A stretch of 64,000 bases of DNA. Origin: Niabella sp. (lineage in GTDB: Bacteria; Bacteroidota; Bacteroidia; Chitinophagales; Chitinophagaceae). The DNA lies in NCBI GenBank assembly GCA_017744715.1, contig JAGIAT010000002.1, positions 310,001-374,000 on the forward strand, given 5' to 3'. The notes below the pieces were generated by a model that was not told the DNA's origin, made no database searches, and saw only the letters and a program-made list of their open reading frames with translations. The first letter of the stretch is position 1. Every line of letters begins with the position of its first letter. Shown one piece after another: positions 43,518 to 54,457 of the stretch. A program made the position numbers and the translations under genes.

Positions 43518-46139
43518 CTATTCCTTATCCGCCAGCTCACTGATCAGCTCCGCTACCAACGCCGACCAACCGGTTTGGTGATTGGCACCCAGCCCGCGAC
43601 CGGAATCCCCGTTAAAATACTCGTAAAACAGGATGAGGTCCTGGTTTTCCGGCAGGTTGAAGAACCAGTTGTACTCTCCATAGATCGGCCGGCTGCCATC
43701 TGCGTCTTTTTGAAACAGGCTGATCACCCGCTTGGATAGTTCCGTTGAAATATTGAACAGGTTCATCATGTTCCCCGATCCCGTGGGATATTCCATCAGG
43801 AAGGAATCGTGGTAAAATTTGCCCAGCCTGCGTATGGACTGGATGATGATAAAATTAATGGGGATCCACACCGGTCCCCGCCAGTTGGAGTTACCGCCAA
43901 ACATATCGGAGGTGGAATCGCCCGGATCATACCGGATGGAATGCACTTCGCCGTTGATGGTAACGGAATAAGGATGCAATTCATGGTATTTCGACAAAGC
44001 CCGGATGCCGCCATCGGATAAAAATTCGCTTTCATCCAGCAGGCGCGTCAGCAAGGCTTTCAGCCGGTCGCGCTGCACCAGCGACATCAGCATTTCTTCT
44101 CCATCCCCTTTTTCTTCATTGGGCCAGAAGAGGTCGTTCTTCAGCCGGTAATTTTTATACCAGTTAAACCGCTTCTTAAAATCGGGCAGTTTCTCAAAAA
44201 TATCCTTGCTCATAATGTTCACCGCGTACAGCGAGGTTAAGCCTACAATGGACCGGATCTTAAGCGGCTGTGGCGGTGCATCCCGTATACACAGCACATC
44301 ATAAAAGAACTGGTCTTCCTCGTTCCACAGCACATGATCATTCAACGCCTCCGCAATCAGCACAAAGTGTTCAAAGAACTTGGTCACCATGTCTTCAAAG
44401 GAAGGATCCACCACGGCGATCTCTAAAGCAATATCCATCATATTCAGGGCATAGATCCCCATCCAGCTGGTGCCGTCTGCCTGCTCCAGCTGCATTTCGC
44501 CTTTATCATGATAGCTGCGGTTAAACACGCCGATATTATCCAGCCCCAGGAAGCCCCCTTCAAAGATATTATCGCCTTTAAGGTCTTTCCGGTTGATCCA
44601 CCAGGTAAAATTGATCGTGAGCTTATTGAATACTTTTTTCAGGAAATCGATATCCCCCTTTCCTTTTGCCTTCTTTTCAATTTCATAAATCTCCATCGCT
44701 GCCCAGGCCTGCACCGGCGGGTTCACATCACTGAAGTTCCACTCGTAGGAAGGCAGCTGTCCATCCGGTTTCATAAACCATTCCCGCATCAGCAACAGCA
44801 GCTGGTTCTTTGCAAATACCGGGTCTACCACTGCCATCGAAATGCACTGGAACGATTGATCCCATGCGGCATACCAGGGATACTCCCATTTATCTGGCAT
44901 CGAAATAATGTCCTGGTTCTTCAGGTGCGTCCATTCGCTGTTGCGCCCAGTAAGCCGGGATGGCACAATGGGCGTAATGCCATCAGACACACTCAGCCAG
45001 CGCTCCACATCATAATGGTAATACTGTTTGCTCCACAGCAGCCCTGCCAGTGCCTGCCGCTGTACCCTTGCAACATTGGGATTAATCCCCTTTGGCAATA
45101 TCGCGTTATAAAAGGCATCTGCTTCCGCTTTCCGCTTATCAAACAATTGCAGGAAATGCCCGTCGAACGGGTTTTCTGTGGCTTGATTGGTAAGCCGGCA
45201 ATAGATGGAAATGGTTTCGCCGGCCCTGACGGTGCGCTTAAATACCGGTGCAAAGCGGGTGCCATGCTTCCGGTTACGCAGCTCATCGATATTTTCTCCC
45301 TCAATAATGGCATCATGAAACGCATCCTTTACAAAAATGCTGTTATTGGGACGGCCGAAAAGCTTTTCAAAATTGGTTTCATTATCGGTAAACAACGCGT
45401 CATCCGCTCCCTGGAAATAGAAATAATAATCCCCGATGCGGTTATGCTTTGCCAGTACGGTATGATCGTTTACCCAGGCAATATCCGGCACCGCCGTATT
45501 GGACCCGTGCGCCCACCGGTTATAAAACCACAGCAGCGGCAACACGGTAATGGGTGCTGCTTCGCTGTAAAGATTGGTGATATTGATGCGTATGGCCATA
45601 TCTGTACTGTTTTCCTTCGCATAGGTAACATGTACGTTAAAATATTTGCGGTTGTTGAAGATACCGGTATCAAGTATTTCGTACTCCGTTTGGTTCTTAT
45701 CCCGCAGCCGGTTTTGCTCCCGGAGCTGATCGTACGGAAAGGCTTCCTGCGGATACTTGTATAGGTATTCCATGTAGTAATGGGTAGGCAGGTTATCGAG
45801 GTAGAAGTACAATTCCTTTACATCTTCTCCATGATTACCTTCATGATTTCCCAAACCAAACAGGCGCTCTTTCAACATTTTATCCTGCCCGTTCCACAGG
45901 GCTACCGCAAAACAGAGGTTTTGAAAATAATCTGAAATGCCGGCCAGGCCGTCTTCGCCCCACAAATAGGCGCGACTGTTTGCATGATCGAATGGAAAAT
46001 AATTCCAGGTATCGCCGTTCTGACTGTAATCTTCCCGTACCGTGCCCCACTGGCGTTCGCTTATATAAGGCCCCCATTGCTCCAGGGGGATCTGTTTCTT
46101 TGCATTTTCCGCAAGACGTTTATGTTCTTTTGTCATCAA
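43518..46139 (-). CDS. GH63-like glucosidase (MGH1-type glycoside hydrolase)
   Basis: An 873-residue cytoplasmic glycosidase with an (alpha/alpha) toroid. The N-terminal region (RQWGTVREDYS, then FDHANSRAYLWGEDGLAG) and the late motif FGGNSNWRGPVWIPINF are typical of the bacterial GH63/MGH1 group, which cleaves alpha-glucosides of oligosaccharides. DKWEYPWYAAWDQSFQ, with its Asp, forms part of the active site. No signal peptide is seen. The substrate may be a compatible-solute glucoside or an imported glucan. It stands alone. Confidence 0.88.
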   Translation of the reverse strand: MMTKEHKRLAENAKKQIPLEQWGPYISERQWGTVREDYSQNGDTWNYFPFDHANSRAYLWGEDGLAGISDYFQNLCFAVALWNGQDKMLKERLFGLGNHEGNHGEDVKELYFYLDNLPTHYYMEYLYKYPQEAFPYDQLREQNRLRDKNQTEYEILDTGIFNNRKYFNVHVTYAKENSTDMAIRINITNLYSEAAPITVLPLLWFYNRWAHGSNTAVPDIAWVNDHTVLAKHNRIGDYYFYFQGADDALFTDNETNFEKLFGRPNNSIFVKDAFHDAIIEGENIDELRNRKHGTRFAPVFKRTVRAGETISIYCRLTNQATENPFDGHFLQLFDKRKAEADAFYNAILPKGINPNVARVQRQALAGLLWSKQYYHYDVERWLSVSDGITPIVPSRLTGRNSEWTHLKNQDIISMPDKWEYPWYAAWDQSFQCISMAVVDPVFAKNQLLLLMREWFMKPDGQLPSYEWNFSDVNPPVQAWAAMEIYEIEKKAKGKGDIDFLKKVFNKLTINFTWWINRKDLKGDNIFEGGFLGLDNIGVFNRSYHDKGEMQLEQADGTSWMGIYALNMMDIALEIAVVDPSFEDMVTKFFEHFVLIAEALNDHVLWNEEDQFFYDVLCIRDAPPQPLKIRSIVGLTSLYAVNIMSKDIFEKLPDFKKRFNWYKNYRLKNDLFWPNEEKGDGEEMLMSLVQRDRLKALLTRLLDESEFLSDGGIRALSKYHELHPYSVTINGEVHSIRYDPGDSTSDMFGGNSNWRGPVWIPINFIIIQSIRRLGKFYHDSFLMEYPTGSGNMMNLFNISTELSKRVISLFQKDADGSRPIYGEYNWFFNLPENQDLILFYEYFNGDSGRGLGANHQTGWSALVAELISELADKE

Positions 46140-46156
46140 TTTTCACTTTAACTAAA

Positions 46157-46185
46157 AGCCTCCATACTGTTTAGATATGGAGGCT
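46157..46185 (-). terminator. Terminator after the amidase gene
   Basis: AGCCTCCATA pairs with TATGGAGGCT around a 9-base loop, followed by a short T run on the minus strand. It lies 42 bases beyond the amidase stop and directly before the GH63 start. Confidence 0.75.
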
Positions 46186-46226
46186 ACAAAAATACCTTTT
46201 TTAAAATTAAGGGGATTTCCGGTGAA

Positions 46227-47303
46227 TCAGTACTTCCGGTACACGTTGTATAAAACTTTTTTATCGTAGTCTGTTAACATGGGTGAGCTGTCGTTTTGTA
46301 TAAAGTGCAGTTTAAACGACTGGATTGCGGAAGCCGGGGTGGTAATATCGTACCCGATTACCCGCAGGGCCAGCAGCGCATTGAAATCCGCAGGTGGTTC
46401 TGCCAGGTTGGTAGAATCGTACCAATAGCCAAAACCTGCATCGGCCAGCCGTTTCCAGGGAAAGTATTTACTGGGGTCATTTTTGCGTACCGGGGCAATA
46501 TCCGAGTGCCCGATGAAATTGGCCTGGGGAATGCCGAATTTATCCTTCAGGTAGCCCAGCAGTTTGATGAGGGAACTGATCTGTGCATCCGAAAAAGGCT
46601 CCGTGCCGTTGTTGTCAATTTCAATGCCGATGCTGCAGGAGTTCATATCCGTAATAGAGCCCCACTTGCTTCTTCCGGCATGCCAGGCACGCATATACTC
46701 GTTCAGCATCTGGTAAGTAACCCCATCCCGGCCTACTACAAAATGCGCGCTTACACTGGTACGGGAAACGGAAAAGGTAAACAGGGTTTGCTCGGCACTG
46801 GTTTGTGCCGTATGGTGCAGGATCACAAAATTGGGTTTGCGGGCATCAAAGTTTACAGTAGTATACCATTGCGAGTTTACGGCCGGATTCTTGGGATTGG
46901 GCACTACGGCCATTTCCTTAAACAGGTTCTCCGTTATTTTATAATAACTGGGTTTTGCTGCCACGCGCTGAATACTGTCTGTAATGTTCCTGTAAAAAGC
47001 CGGGGAGCGATAACCTGCCGAAGTATTGGCAGCAGTGGTATTGTCGGTCTCCGGTTCTTCCCTTCGTTCAACTTTTGTATTGACCACGGGCCGTTCTTCC
47101 GGAGGTTTTCTGGTGGTAATCTGTTCGGGTTTGGTAAAAGTGGTCTGATTGGGGTTGCGGTTGTTATCCGGATTAGCAGGTTTCTGGTTAGCGGGCGGCG
47201 ATGTCCGGGACAACACATTCCTTCGGGCAGGTTGCGAAGTGCCACAGGCATACAGCACCACCATCAACAATGCCATTCTAAATAATGCTTTGCTGCTCAA
47301 CAT
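46227..47303 (-). CDS. N-acetylmuramoyl-L-alanine amidase lipoprotein (AmpD/PGRP type)
   Basis: A 358-residue lipoprotein (lipobox LYAC, Cys20) with a Pro/Asn/Thr-rich linker (about residues 25-95) and a C-terminal amidase_2 domain. Zinc ligands are seen in FVILHHTAQ and the GHSDIAPVRKNDPS motif, and HFVVGRDGVTYQM, RAWHAGRSKWG and SIGIEIDNNG complete the fold. It cleaves the bond between muramic acid and the stem peptide and would act from the outer or inner membrane. Confidence 0.92.
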   Translation of the reverse strand: MLSSKALFRMALLMVVLYACGTSQPARRNVLSRTSPPANQKPANPDNNRNPNQTTFTKPEQITTRKPPEERPVVNTKVERREEPETDNTTAANTSAGYRSPAFYRNITDSIQRVAAKPSYYKITENLFKEMAVVPNPKNPAVNSQWYTTVNFDARKPNFVILHHTAQTSAEQTLFTFSVSRTSVSAHFVVGRDGVTYQMLNEYMRAWHAGRSKWGSITDMNSCSIGIEIDNNGTEPFSDAQISSLIKLLGYLKDKFGIPQANFIGHSDIAPVRKNDPSKYFPWKRLADAGFGYWYDSTNLAEPPADFNALLALRVIGYDITTPASAIQSFKLHFIQNDSSPMLTDYDKKVLYNVYRKY

Positions 47304-47464
47304 GTCTGATCGTTTCGTTCAATGAATCTAATAAATAAGGCCGTTTCCTTGCGTGAAAGTAACGAAAATCCTCGTAAAACGACCGATCGTTGTTAAAATA
47401 GTGCATTCGAACAAATTATTTTATGATTTTGTTAATGCAGTATTACCTTTAGAAAAAAAAGTTT

Positions 47465-48883
47465 ATGGCTGCAAGATTTGGTATGGTTGGATTGGGAACA
47501 ATGGGTCGGAACCTGGTATTAAACATTGCGGATCATGGGTTTGAAGTTTGCGGTTACGACCGTGATGAAAACCAGCGGAAGATCACCGAAGAAGCAGGAA
47601 AAGGCAAACCGGTTTCTACCGCGGCCTCTTCTGCAGAGCTGGTTGCAAAACTGGCAACACCCCGTATCATTATGTTACTGGTGCCCGCCGGGAAGATCGT
47701 AGACGCCGTGATTGGCGAACTCGTTCCGCAATTGCAGAAAGGCGATATCCTCATCGACGGTGGTAATTCGCATTTTATTGACACCGAACGAAGGTACCAG
47801 GAGCTGCAACACTCCGGGATCCATTTCATTGGGATGGGTGTATCCGGCGGTGAAGATGGCGCCCGTTTTGGTCCCAGCATGATGCCGGGTGGCAACAAAG
47901 AAAGCTATGAACTGGTAAAAGATATCCTGGAAGCCATTGCCGCCAAAGCGGAAGGTGAACCCTGTGTAGCCTATATGGGCCATACCGCTGCCGGCCATTA
48001 TGTAAAGATGGTGCACAATGGTATTGAATATGCCGTTATGCAGATGATCAGCGAAGTATATGGGGTGCTGAAAAACGAAGGCATGACGAACGCCCAGTTT
48101 GCAGACCTGTTTGAAGAATGGAACCAGGGCGAGCTGCAATCCTTCCTGATCGAGATCACTGCGGTGATCTTCCGTGAAAAAGACCCTGAAACCGGCAAAG
48201 ACCTTATCGACCTGATCCTGGATAAAGCCAAACAAAAAGGTACGGGTTTATGGACCTCCGAAAGCTCACTGGAGCTCAACGTGCCCCTGCCTACCATTGA
48301 TATTGCCGTTTCCATGCGGTACCTGTCGGCACTAAAAGACGAACGCACGGCTTTTTCAAAGCTCTATGATCACCAGAACCAAAAAACCGGTACCGACCTG
48401 GAGGCCCTTAAAAACATTTGCCGCGATGCGCTGCACTTCTCGTTCATGCTGGCTTATGCCCAGGGACTGGAACTGCTGCAGGTAGCATCGGCCAATTACA
48501 ACTACGAGATCGATATCAAAACCGTGGTAAAAGTGTGGCGTGGCGGTTGTATCATCCGCTCCGTGCTGCTGAAGGATCTGTTCAATGCGTATGAAAAAGA
48601 ATCCGCCTTAACCAATATTATCGGGTCCACGCAGTTTGCCGGTGTGCTGAAAGAAAAGCGTAAGGCGATGGTGGCCTTCCTTAAAACCGCCATGGATGCC
48701 GGTGTAGCAGCATCGTCCATTTCTTCTGTATTGAATTATTTTGATGCCTATACCACGGAGCGCCTGCCCGCCAACCTGATACAGGCACAGCGTGATCTGT
48801 TTGGGGCACATACCTATGAGCGTATTGACAAGCCGGGAAGTTTTCATACAGACTGGCCGTATACGCCGGCAGAGGCAAAATAG
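47465..48883 (+). CDS. gnd: 6-phosphogluconate dehydrogenase (decarboxylating)
   Basis: A 472-residue enzyme of the oxidative pentose-phosphate pathway that makes ribulose 5-phosphate, CO2 and NADPH. Seen: the GLGTMG nucleotide loop near the N-terminus, GMGVSGGEDGARFGPSMMPG, the catalytic Lys in HYVKMVHNGIEY, QKGTGLWTS, and the C-terminal AQRDLFGAHTYERID. Length matches the long form. zwf and pgl lie downstream, but a GxxExxY gene with repeats now separates gnd from them by about 930 bases. Confidence 0.96.
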   Translation: MAARFGMVGLGTMGRNLVLNIADHGFEVCGYDRDENQRKITEEAGKGKPVSTAASSAELVAKLATPRIIMLLVPAGKIVDAVIGELVPQLQKGDILIDGGNSHFIDTERRYQELQHSGIHFIGMGVSGGEDGARFGPSMMPGGNKESYELVKDILEAIAAKAEGEPCVAYMGHTAAGHYVKMVHNGIEYAVMQMISEVYGVLKNEGMTNAQFADLFEEWNQGELQSFLIEITAVIFREKDPETGKDLIDLILDKAKQKGTGLWTSESSLELNVPLPTIDIAVSMRYLSALKDERTAFSKLYDHQNQKTGTDLEALKNICRDALHFSFMLAYAQGLELLQVASANYNYEIDIKTVVKVWRGGCIIRSVLLKDLFNAYEKESALTNIIGSTQFAGVLKEKRKAMVAFLKTAMDAGVAASSISSVLNYFDAYTTERLPANLIQAQRDLFGAHTYERIDKPGSFHTDWPYTPAEAK

Positions 48884-48891
48884 TTTTTTGG

Positions 48892-49072
48892 GCCACGAAG
48901 GCGCTAAGACACGAAGAAACACGAAGATTTTTAATGCCATATAACCGCTTTGTGTTTCTTTGTGACTTTGGGTCTTTGTGGTTCCACGGCAATTTCGCCA
49001 CCAAGGCGCCAAGGCTCTAAGAAACACCAAGATTTCTAAAGTCATACCGCCCTTTGTGTTTCTTTGTGGCAA
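48892..49072. repeat. Two imperfect palindromic repeats, left of the GxxExxY gene
   Basis: Two units of about 80-95 bases start at about 48892 and 48998. Each has a left arm like GCTAAGACACGAAGAAACAC and a right arm like TTTGTGTTTCTTTGTG, so the unit folds into a long imperfect hairpin. Two more copies lie on the other side of the GxxExxY gene. Confidence 0.85.
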
Positions 49073-49145
49073 TGATATTCTTCTTTGTGGCATTAATTCC
49101 CTTTTCCTAACTTTATGTTCATTAACGAACCTAAAAAACACCAAA

Positions 49146-49535
49146 ATGAACAGCAGTTTTAATGTCCATCGGGAAGCCCTGGCCAGGCAAGTAGTCGATA
49201 GTGCTTATATCATTCATTATAAACTGGGACCTGGCTTATTGGAGTCAGTTTATCAGACATGTTTCTGTTATGAACTTTCCAAAAGAAACATACCATTCAT
49301 CCAGCAAAAGAAAGTTCCCATAAAATATGATGATATAGAATTCCCAGAAGGACTAAGGTTGGATATTCTGGTCGACGACCTGATCATTGTAGAGCTAAAA
49401 GCGCAGGAAAATTATCATCCGGTTTGGGAGGCGCAGTTGTTAAGCTATCTTAAACTTTCAGACAAACATCTGGGCTTTATCATCAATTTCTCCGTATCGC
49501 TAATCAAAAACGGGATTAAAAGAATGGTGCTGTAA
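49146..49535 (+). CDS. GxxExxY protein (PD-(D/E)xK nuclease-like)
   Basis: A 129-residue protein of the GxxExxY family: the defining motif GPGLLESVYQ lies at residues 28-37. Asp73 in RLDILVDD and Glu83/Lys85 in VELKAQ have the spacing of a PD-(D/E)xK nuclease core. The family has no proven function. The start at 49146 is chosen over upstream starts that read through the repeats. The gene sits between gnd and zwf with two palindromic repeats on each side, which looks like an inserted cassette. Confidence 0.85.
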   Translation: MNSSFNVHREALARQVVDSAYIIHYKLGPGLLESVYQTCFCYELSKRNIPFIQQKKVPIKYDDIEFPEGLRLDILVDDLIIVELKAQENYHPVWEAQLLSYLKLSDKHLGFIINFSVSLIKNGIKRMVL

Positions 49536-49540
49536 AAGCC

Positions 49541-49740
49541 GGGCCACTAAGACACTAAGATGCCAAGAAACAGGAAGACTTTTGAAATCATACAACTCTT
49601 TTGTGCATCTTTGTGACTTCGTATTTTGTGGTTCCACAGCACTTCCGCCGCAAAGGTTCAAAGGCGCTAAGAAACACGAAGATTTCTAAGGTCGTATAAA
49701 CCCTTTGTGCCTCTTTGTGACTTCGTGTCTTTGTGGCGAG
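49541..49740. repeat. Two imperfect palindromic repeats, right of the GxxExxY gene
   Basis: Two units (about 49541-49635 and 49650-49740) of the same palindromic family as on the left, with arms such as GCGCTAAGAAACACGAAGAT and CTTTGTGACTTCGTGTC. All four copies differ by scattered substitutions. The 75 bases after them lead into zwf. Confidence 0.85.
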
Positions 49741-49817
49741 ATCCGTTCTTTTAAACATTCCTTTGCGTAACTTAGTGCCTTCGCATCTCTGTGGCGCAAA
49801 AACATTAAACCGTTTAT

Positions 49818-51350
<1,533 letters not shown>

Positions 51351-51353
51351 ATC

Positions 51354-52076
51354 ATGAGCAACCCCATTCAACTTGTTTGGAAAGATAAAGAAGCCTTAAG
51401 CCTTGCTGCTGCCTATCATTTTGTGAGTGCTGCTGCAAAAAGCATTGCCGCCAATGGCCGTTTTAACGTAGCTTTTTCCGGTGGCAGCACGCCCAAAAGA
51501 TTGTTTGAAATACTGGCCACGCCGGCTTTTAGCAATAATATCGACTGGAAGAACGTATTCATTTTCTGGAGTGATGAGCGCTTTGTGCCCCATACCAGCG
51601 ATGAAAGCAATTATAAAATGAGCCGGACAGCTTTGCTGGATCAAATTAAAATTCCCCGGAAAAATGTTTTTGCTACCCCCACTAAGGGAGAACCGGCTGC
51701 CTGCGCTGCAGCATATGAAGCCAGCGTAAAAGCCATCCTTGGCAAAAGCGCGCAATTCGATTTAACCTTACTGGGCATGGGTGATGACGGGCATACCGCA
51801 TCCCTGTTCCCCGGCACCACCATCTTAACCGAAACAAAACGGCTGGTGAAGGAAGTATGGGTAGAAAGCAAACAGACCTGGCGCATCAGCTTTACCTATA
51901 CCCTTATTAATAAAAGTAAAGAAGTAATGCTGCTGGTGGGTGATGCCAACAAGTACCCCATCCTGAAGAAGATCTTTGCAAAGAATGCCAAACATCTTTA
52001 CCCGGTGCAGGGCGTAGCTCCGCAGAAAGGGCAAACCATCTGGATGCTGGATGAGGCGGCGGTTACGGGGAAGTGA
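51354..52076 (+). CDS. pgl: 6-phosphogluconolactonase
   Basis: A 240-residue lactonase of the NagB/DevB type that hydrolyses 6-phosphogluconolactone, the step between Zwf and Gnd. Motifs FSGGSTPKRLFEIL, FWSDERFVP and LLGMGDDGHTASLFPGT are present. It starts three bases after the zwf stop. With zwf and gnd it completes the oxidative branch that supplies NADPH, useful to the polyene and lipid synthesis nearby. Confidence 0.95.
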   Translation: MSNPIQLVWKDKEALSLAAAYHFVSAAAKSIAANGRFNVAFSGGSTPKRLFEILATPAFSNNIDWKNVFIFWSDERFVPHTSDESNYKMSRTALLDQIKIPRKNVFATPTKGEPAACAAAYEASVKAILGKSAQFDLTLLGMGDDGHTASLFPGTTILTETKRLVKEVWVESKQTWRISFTYTLINKSKEVMLLVGDANKYPILKKIFAKNAKHLYPVQGVAPQKGQTIWMLDEAAVTGK

Positions 52077-52117
52077 TCGCAGCGGCCAAATATCATTTCT
52101 AATTTTAGCAGCCAATA

Positions 52118-53047
52118 ATGATGCGTCTAAAAAAATGTTTGATTCTGTTATTATTCCAGGTATGTCTATTACCAGGAATAACGCTGGTTGCCCAAAACAG
52201 CGATACACCAAAAAGCAGCGAGCCGGTATATTATAGTCCGGGTGGCACTTACAGCGATTGGTATTTCCCCGCCAGTGAAGGTTATGCCAGCCTGGAATGG
52301 ACCTTTGTGCCCGTTGCGGACCCGCCACCAAGCCTGGCCAAGCAAGGATTACTGCATTACTATGCCTATAATTTTTCACTGGTTAACGCCACCGGCAATA
52401 TCGGCAGTGGTTATGCGGGCTTTCAAACAAATGGTATTTTCAAAAATTCGTTCCAGGGCAAGGTGATCAACTTTTCCATCTGGGGTTCCAATGGCGGAAA
52501 ATCAAAAGGAATGGTAAATGCTGCCAATGATGAAAGTGGCGGCTATCAGATCATGTATAAATACAACTGGACGCCAGGGCAGCAATACCGGTTTGAGCTG
52601 AAGCAGGGCCCCAGCGGCGAAGACAGCCTTGGCAAATGGTGGGGCCTGTGGGTAACCAATAAAAGCACAGGCGTAAAAGACTTTGTCGGAGAGCAACGGG
52701 TGCCGGCGGCCATAAACGGCAAAAGCGTTGTATTGTGGAATGCACACACTTCTATGTTTGGAGAAGACCTGCATTGGTGGCAATCTTTAAATGGCCATAC
52801 AAAATATAAAGACCAATCCAGCTTTCAGCCCTCAGCAATGGCGGCGGTAAATATTACCGCAAACGGGGGCACAGTAAAGCCCGTTAAATTTGTCAGCTTC
52901 ATCAATTCAGGCAAACCGGTAACCGGCAGTAATGGCTTTAAGTCTGTAAATTCCAAAGTATCTGTTTACCGGGACACTGCTAATTTCAACGTACAACACA
53001 ATCTGGGGTATTGGGCTACTCCCGCGCCCAATTATCTAAAAAAATAA
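52118..53047 (+). CDS. Secreted protein, possibly DUF3472-like
   Basis: A 309-residue secreted protein with a signal peptide cleaved near LVAQNS. The body is rich in aromatic and Gly residues with strand-like pattern (YYSPGGTYSDWYFP, WTPGQQYRFELK, WGLWVTNKSTG), resembling DUF3472-type jelly-roll proteins associated with polysaccharides. No catalytic motif is evident. It starts 41 bases after pgl but is probably unrelated to it. Function unknown. Confidence 0.7.
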   Translation: MMRLKKCLILLLFQVCLLPGITLVAQNSDTPKSSEPVYYSPGGTYSDWYFPASEGYASLEWTFVPVADPPPSLAKQGLLHYYAYNFSLVNATGNIGSGYAGFQTNGIFKNSFQGKVINFSIWGSNGGKSKGMVNAANDESGGYQIMYKYNWTPGQQYRFELKQGPSGEDSLGKWWGLWVTNKSTGVKDFVGEQRVPAAINGKSVVLWNAHTSMFGEDLHWWQSLNGHTKYKDQSSFQPSAMAAVNITANGGTVKPVKFVSFINSGKPVTGSNGFKSVNSKVSVYRDTANFNVQHNLGYWATPAPNYLKK

Positions 53048-53119
53048 GCGGCGCATAATAATTTTTACGGGCTACCGATACTACAAAGATTAAACACTTT
53101 TGAGCTTGCGTAATCATCA

Positions 53120-53703
53120 AGCGACGGGCCCGCACAGGTCGGGAGACCCGCGCGAGCAATAGCGAGCGATAGGACTTTCTCGCAGGTCTCCTGATTTCTT
53201 GCGCAGGTCTCCCTGACCTGTGCACAAGCGTTACTTGACTGCCATTAAGCTTCAAGCACCAGCAGGCTTTTCAAATTTGTGTAATATTTAATAGCGTTAC
53301 TATATTTCCAGCCCTCGGTTCAAAAACAAACTCCATCCTTACAGGATGGTCTAATTCGCAATCATCAAGTGACGGGCCCGCACAGGTCAGGAGACCCGCG
53401 CGAGCGATGCAGGTCTCCTGATCTTTCTTGCGCAGGTCTCCTGACCTGTGCATAAACGTTACTTTCGCTGCTAAATATCAAGATCCAATAAGCCTTTCAG
53501 GTTCGTGTAATAATCACTAGCGCTACTATATTTCCAATCCTGCGGTTCAAAAACAAAGCCTGTCCTTACAGGATGGTCTAATTCGCTGAAATCATCAAGT
53601 GACTGGTCCGCACAGGTCGGGAGACCTGCGCGAGCGAGAGCAATAGCTAGTTACTTTCTTGCGCAGGTCTCCTGACCTGTGCACAAACGTTACTCGGCTA
53701 CCA
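53120..53703 (-). repeat. REP array with copies of the transposase 3' end
   Basis: Between the DUF3472-like gene and the transposase lie REP-type hairpins (GACCTGCGCGAG-like and GCAGGTCTCCTGACCTGTGC) at about 53120, 53370 and 53600. Each alternates with a copy of the transposase tail: one ending at 53471 is still open (NPVR-like HPVRTGFVFEPQDWKYSS to its own stop), and one ending at 53245 is frameshifted but keeps the true gene's final LLVLEA. The period is about 230 bases. Confidence 0.88.
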
Positions 53704-54249
53704 CTAAGCTTCAAGAACCAGTAATCCTTTCAGATTTGTGTAATAATCCATAGCGCTACTGTGTTTCCAATCCTGCGGTTCAAAAACAAAGCCCGCCCTT
53801 ACGGGATTTTGGTGCAGATAATCCAGTCGCTGTTGATATTTTTTCTCGGAGTCCAGAAGTATCGGATGGTTTTCATGCTGCCAGAATTGAAAGCGATAGT
53901 TGCATTTATTTTCGCGCCCATGCTTTTCAAAAATATCCAGCATCCAGTTTCTGCTACTTTCATGCTCGTTATTAATAATAGCATCGATGATCTTTATAGC
54001 GGTAAAACTCTTGATATTTTTTAATACCAACCCAGCATTCCTTTCCCTGAAAGAGCAAATCATATGAAAATGATTAGGCATAAGCACCCATGCATAGACC
54101 ATCAATCCCTGATGCTTTTGACAAAACCGGAAACTGTTCAATAGTATATCCCGATAAAGATCCCTGGTAAACACATCCACCCAGTCTACCACGGTGGCCG
54201 TTACAAAATAGCATCCATCCTTATCTGTATATTTATACCGACTGCTCAT
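53704..54249 (-). CDS. REP-associated tyrosine transposase (RAYT, IS200-like Y1 family)
   Basis: A 181-residue HUH endonuclease. The HUH motif is His60-Phe-His62 in MPNHFHMI, and the likely catalytic Tyr is Tyr144 in LDYLHQNPVRAGFV. RAYT proteins nick and join REP hairpin DNA and are thought to spread these repeats. REP-type sequences flank it on both sides (53120-53703 and 54306-54362), the expected context. The gene is full-length with no frameshift, so it may be active. Confidence 0.92.
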   Translation of the reverse strand: MSSRYKYTDKDGCYFVTATVVDWVDVFTRDLYRDILLNSFRFCQKHQGLMVYAWVLMPNHFHMICSFRERNAGLVLKNIKSFTAIKIIDAIINNEHESSRNWMLDIFEKHGRENKCNYRFQFWQHENHPILLDSEKKYQQRLDYLHQNPVRAGFVFEPQDWKHSSAMDYYTNLKGLLVLEA

Positions 54250-54305
54250 TGCTTTTCATAAGTTATACCATAAATATACAAAACTAATTGCATATATAAT
54301 AATTA

Positions 54306-54362
54306 GGCAAGTAACGGACACGCACAGGTCGGGAGACCTGCGCGAGTTATAGCGAGTTACAG
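54306..54362. repeat. REP-type hairpin upstream of the transposase
   Basis: CACAGGTCGGGAGACCTGCGCGAG here is the same family as the three copies on the far side of the transposase. It marks the right flank of the RAYT unit. The 95 bases beyond it show nothing. Confidence 0.75.
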
Positions 54363-54457
54363 AAAGCTATCAAGATCGAGGATGAAAAGAAGGGCAAACC
54401 CGCGTCGCTGCTCCTTTACCCCGCTGCGTGAAATACAACTTATATAACCGGTAGCAA

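Noticed and set aside
53271..53453. Small leftward ORF carrying HPVRMEFVFEP
   Set aside because: It is a frameshifted copy of the transposase tail within the repeat array, not a gene.
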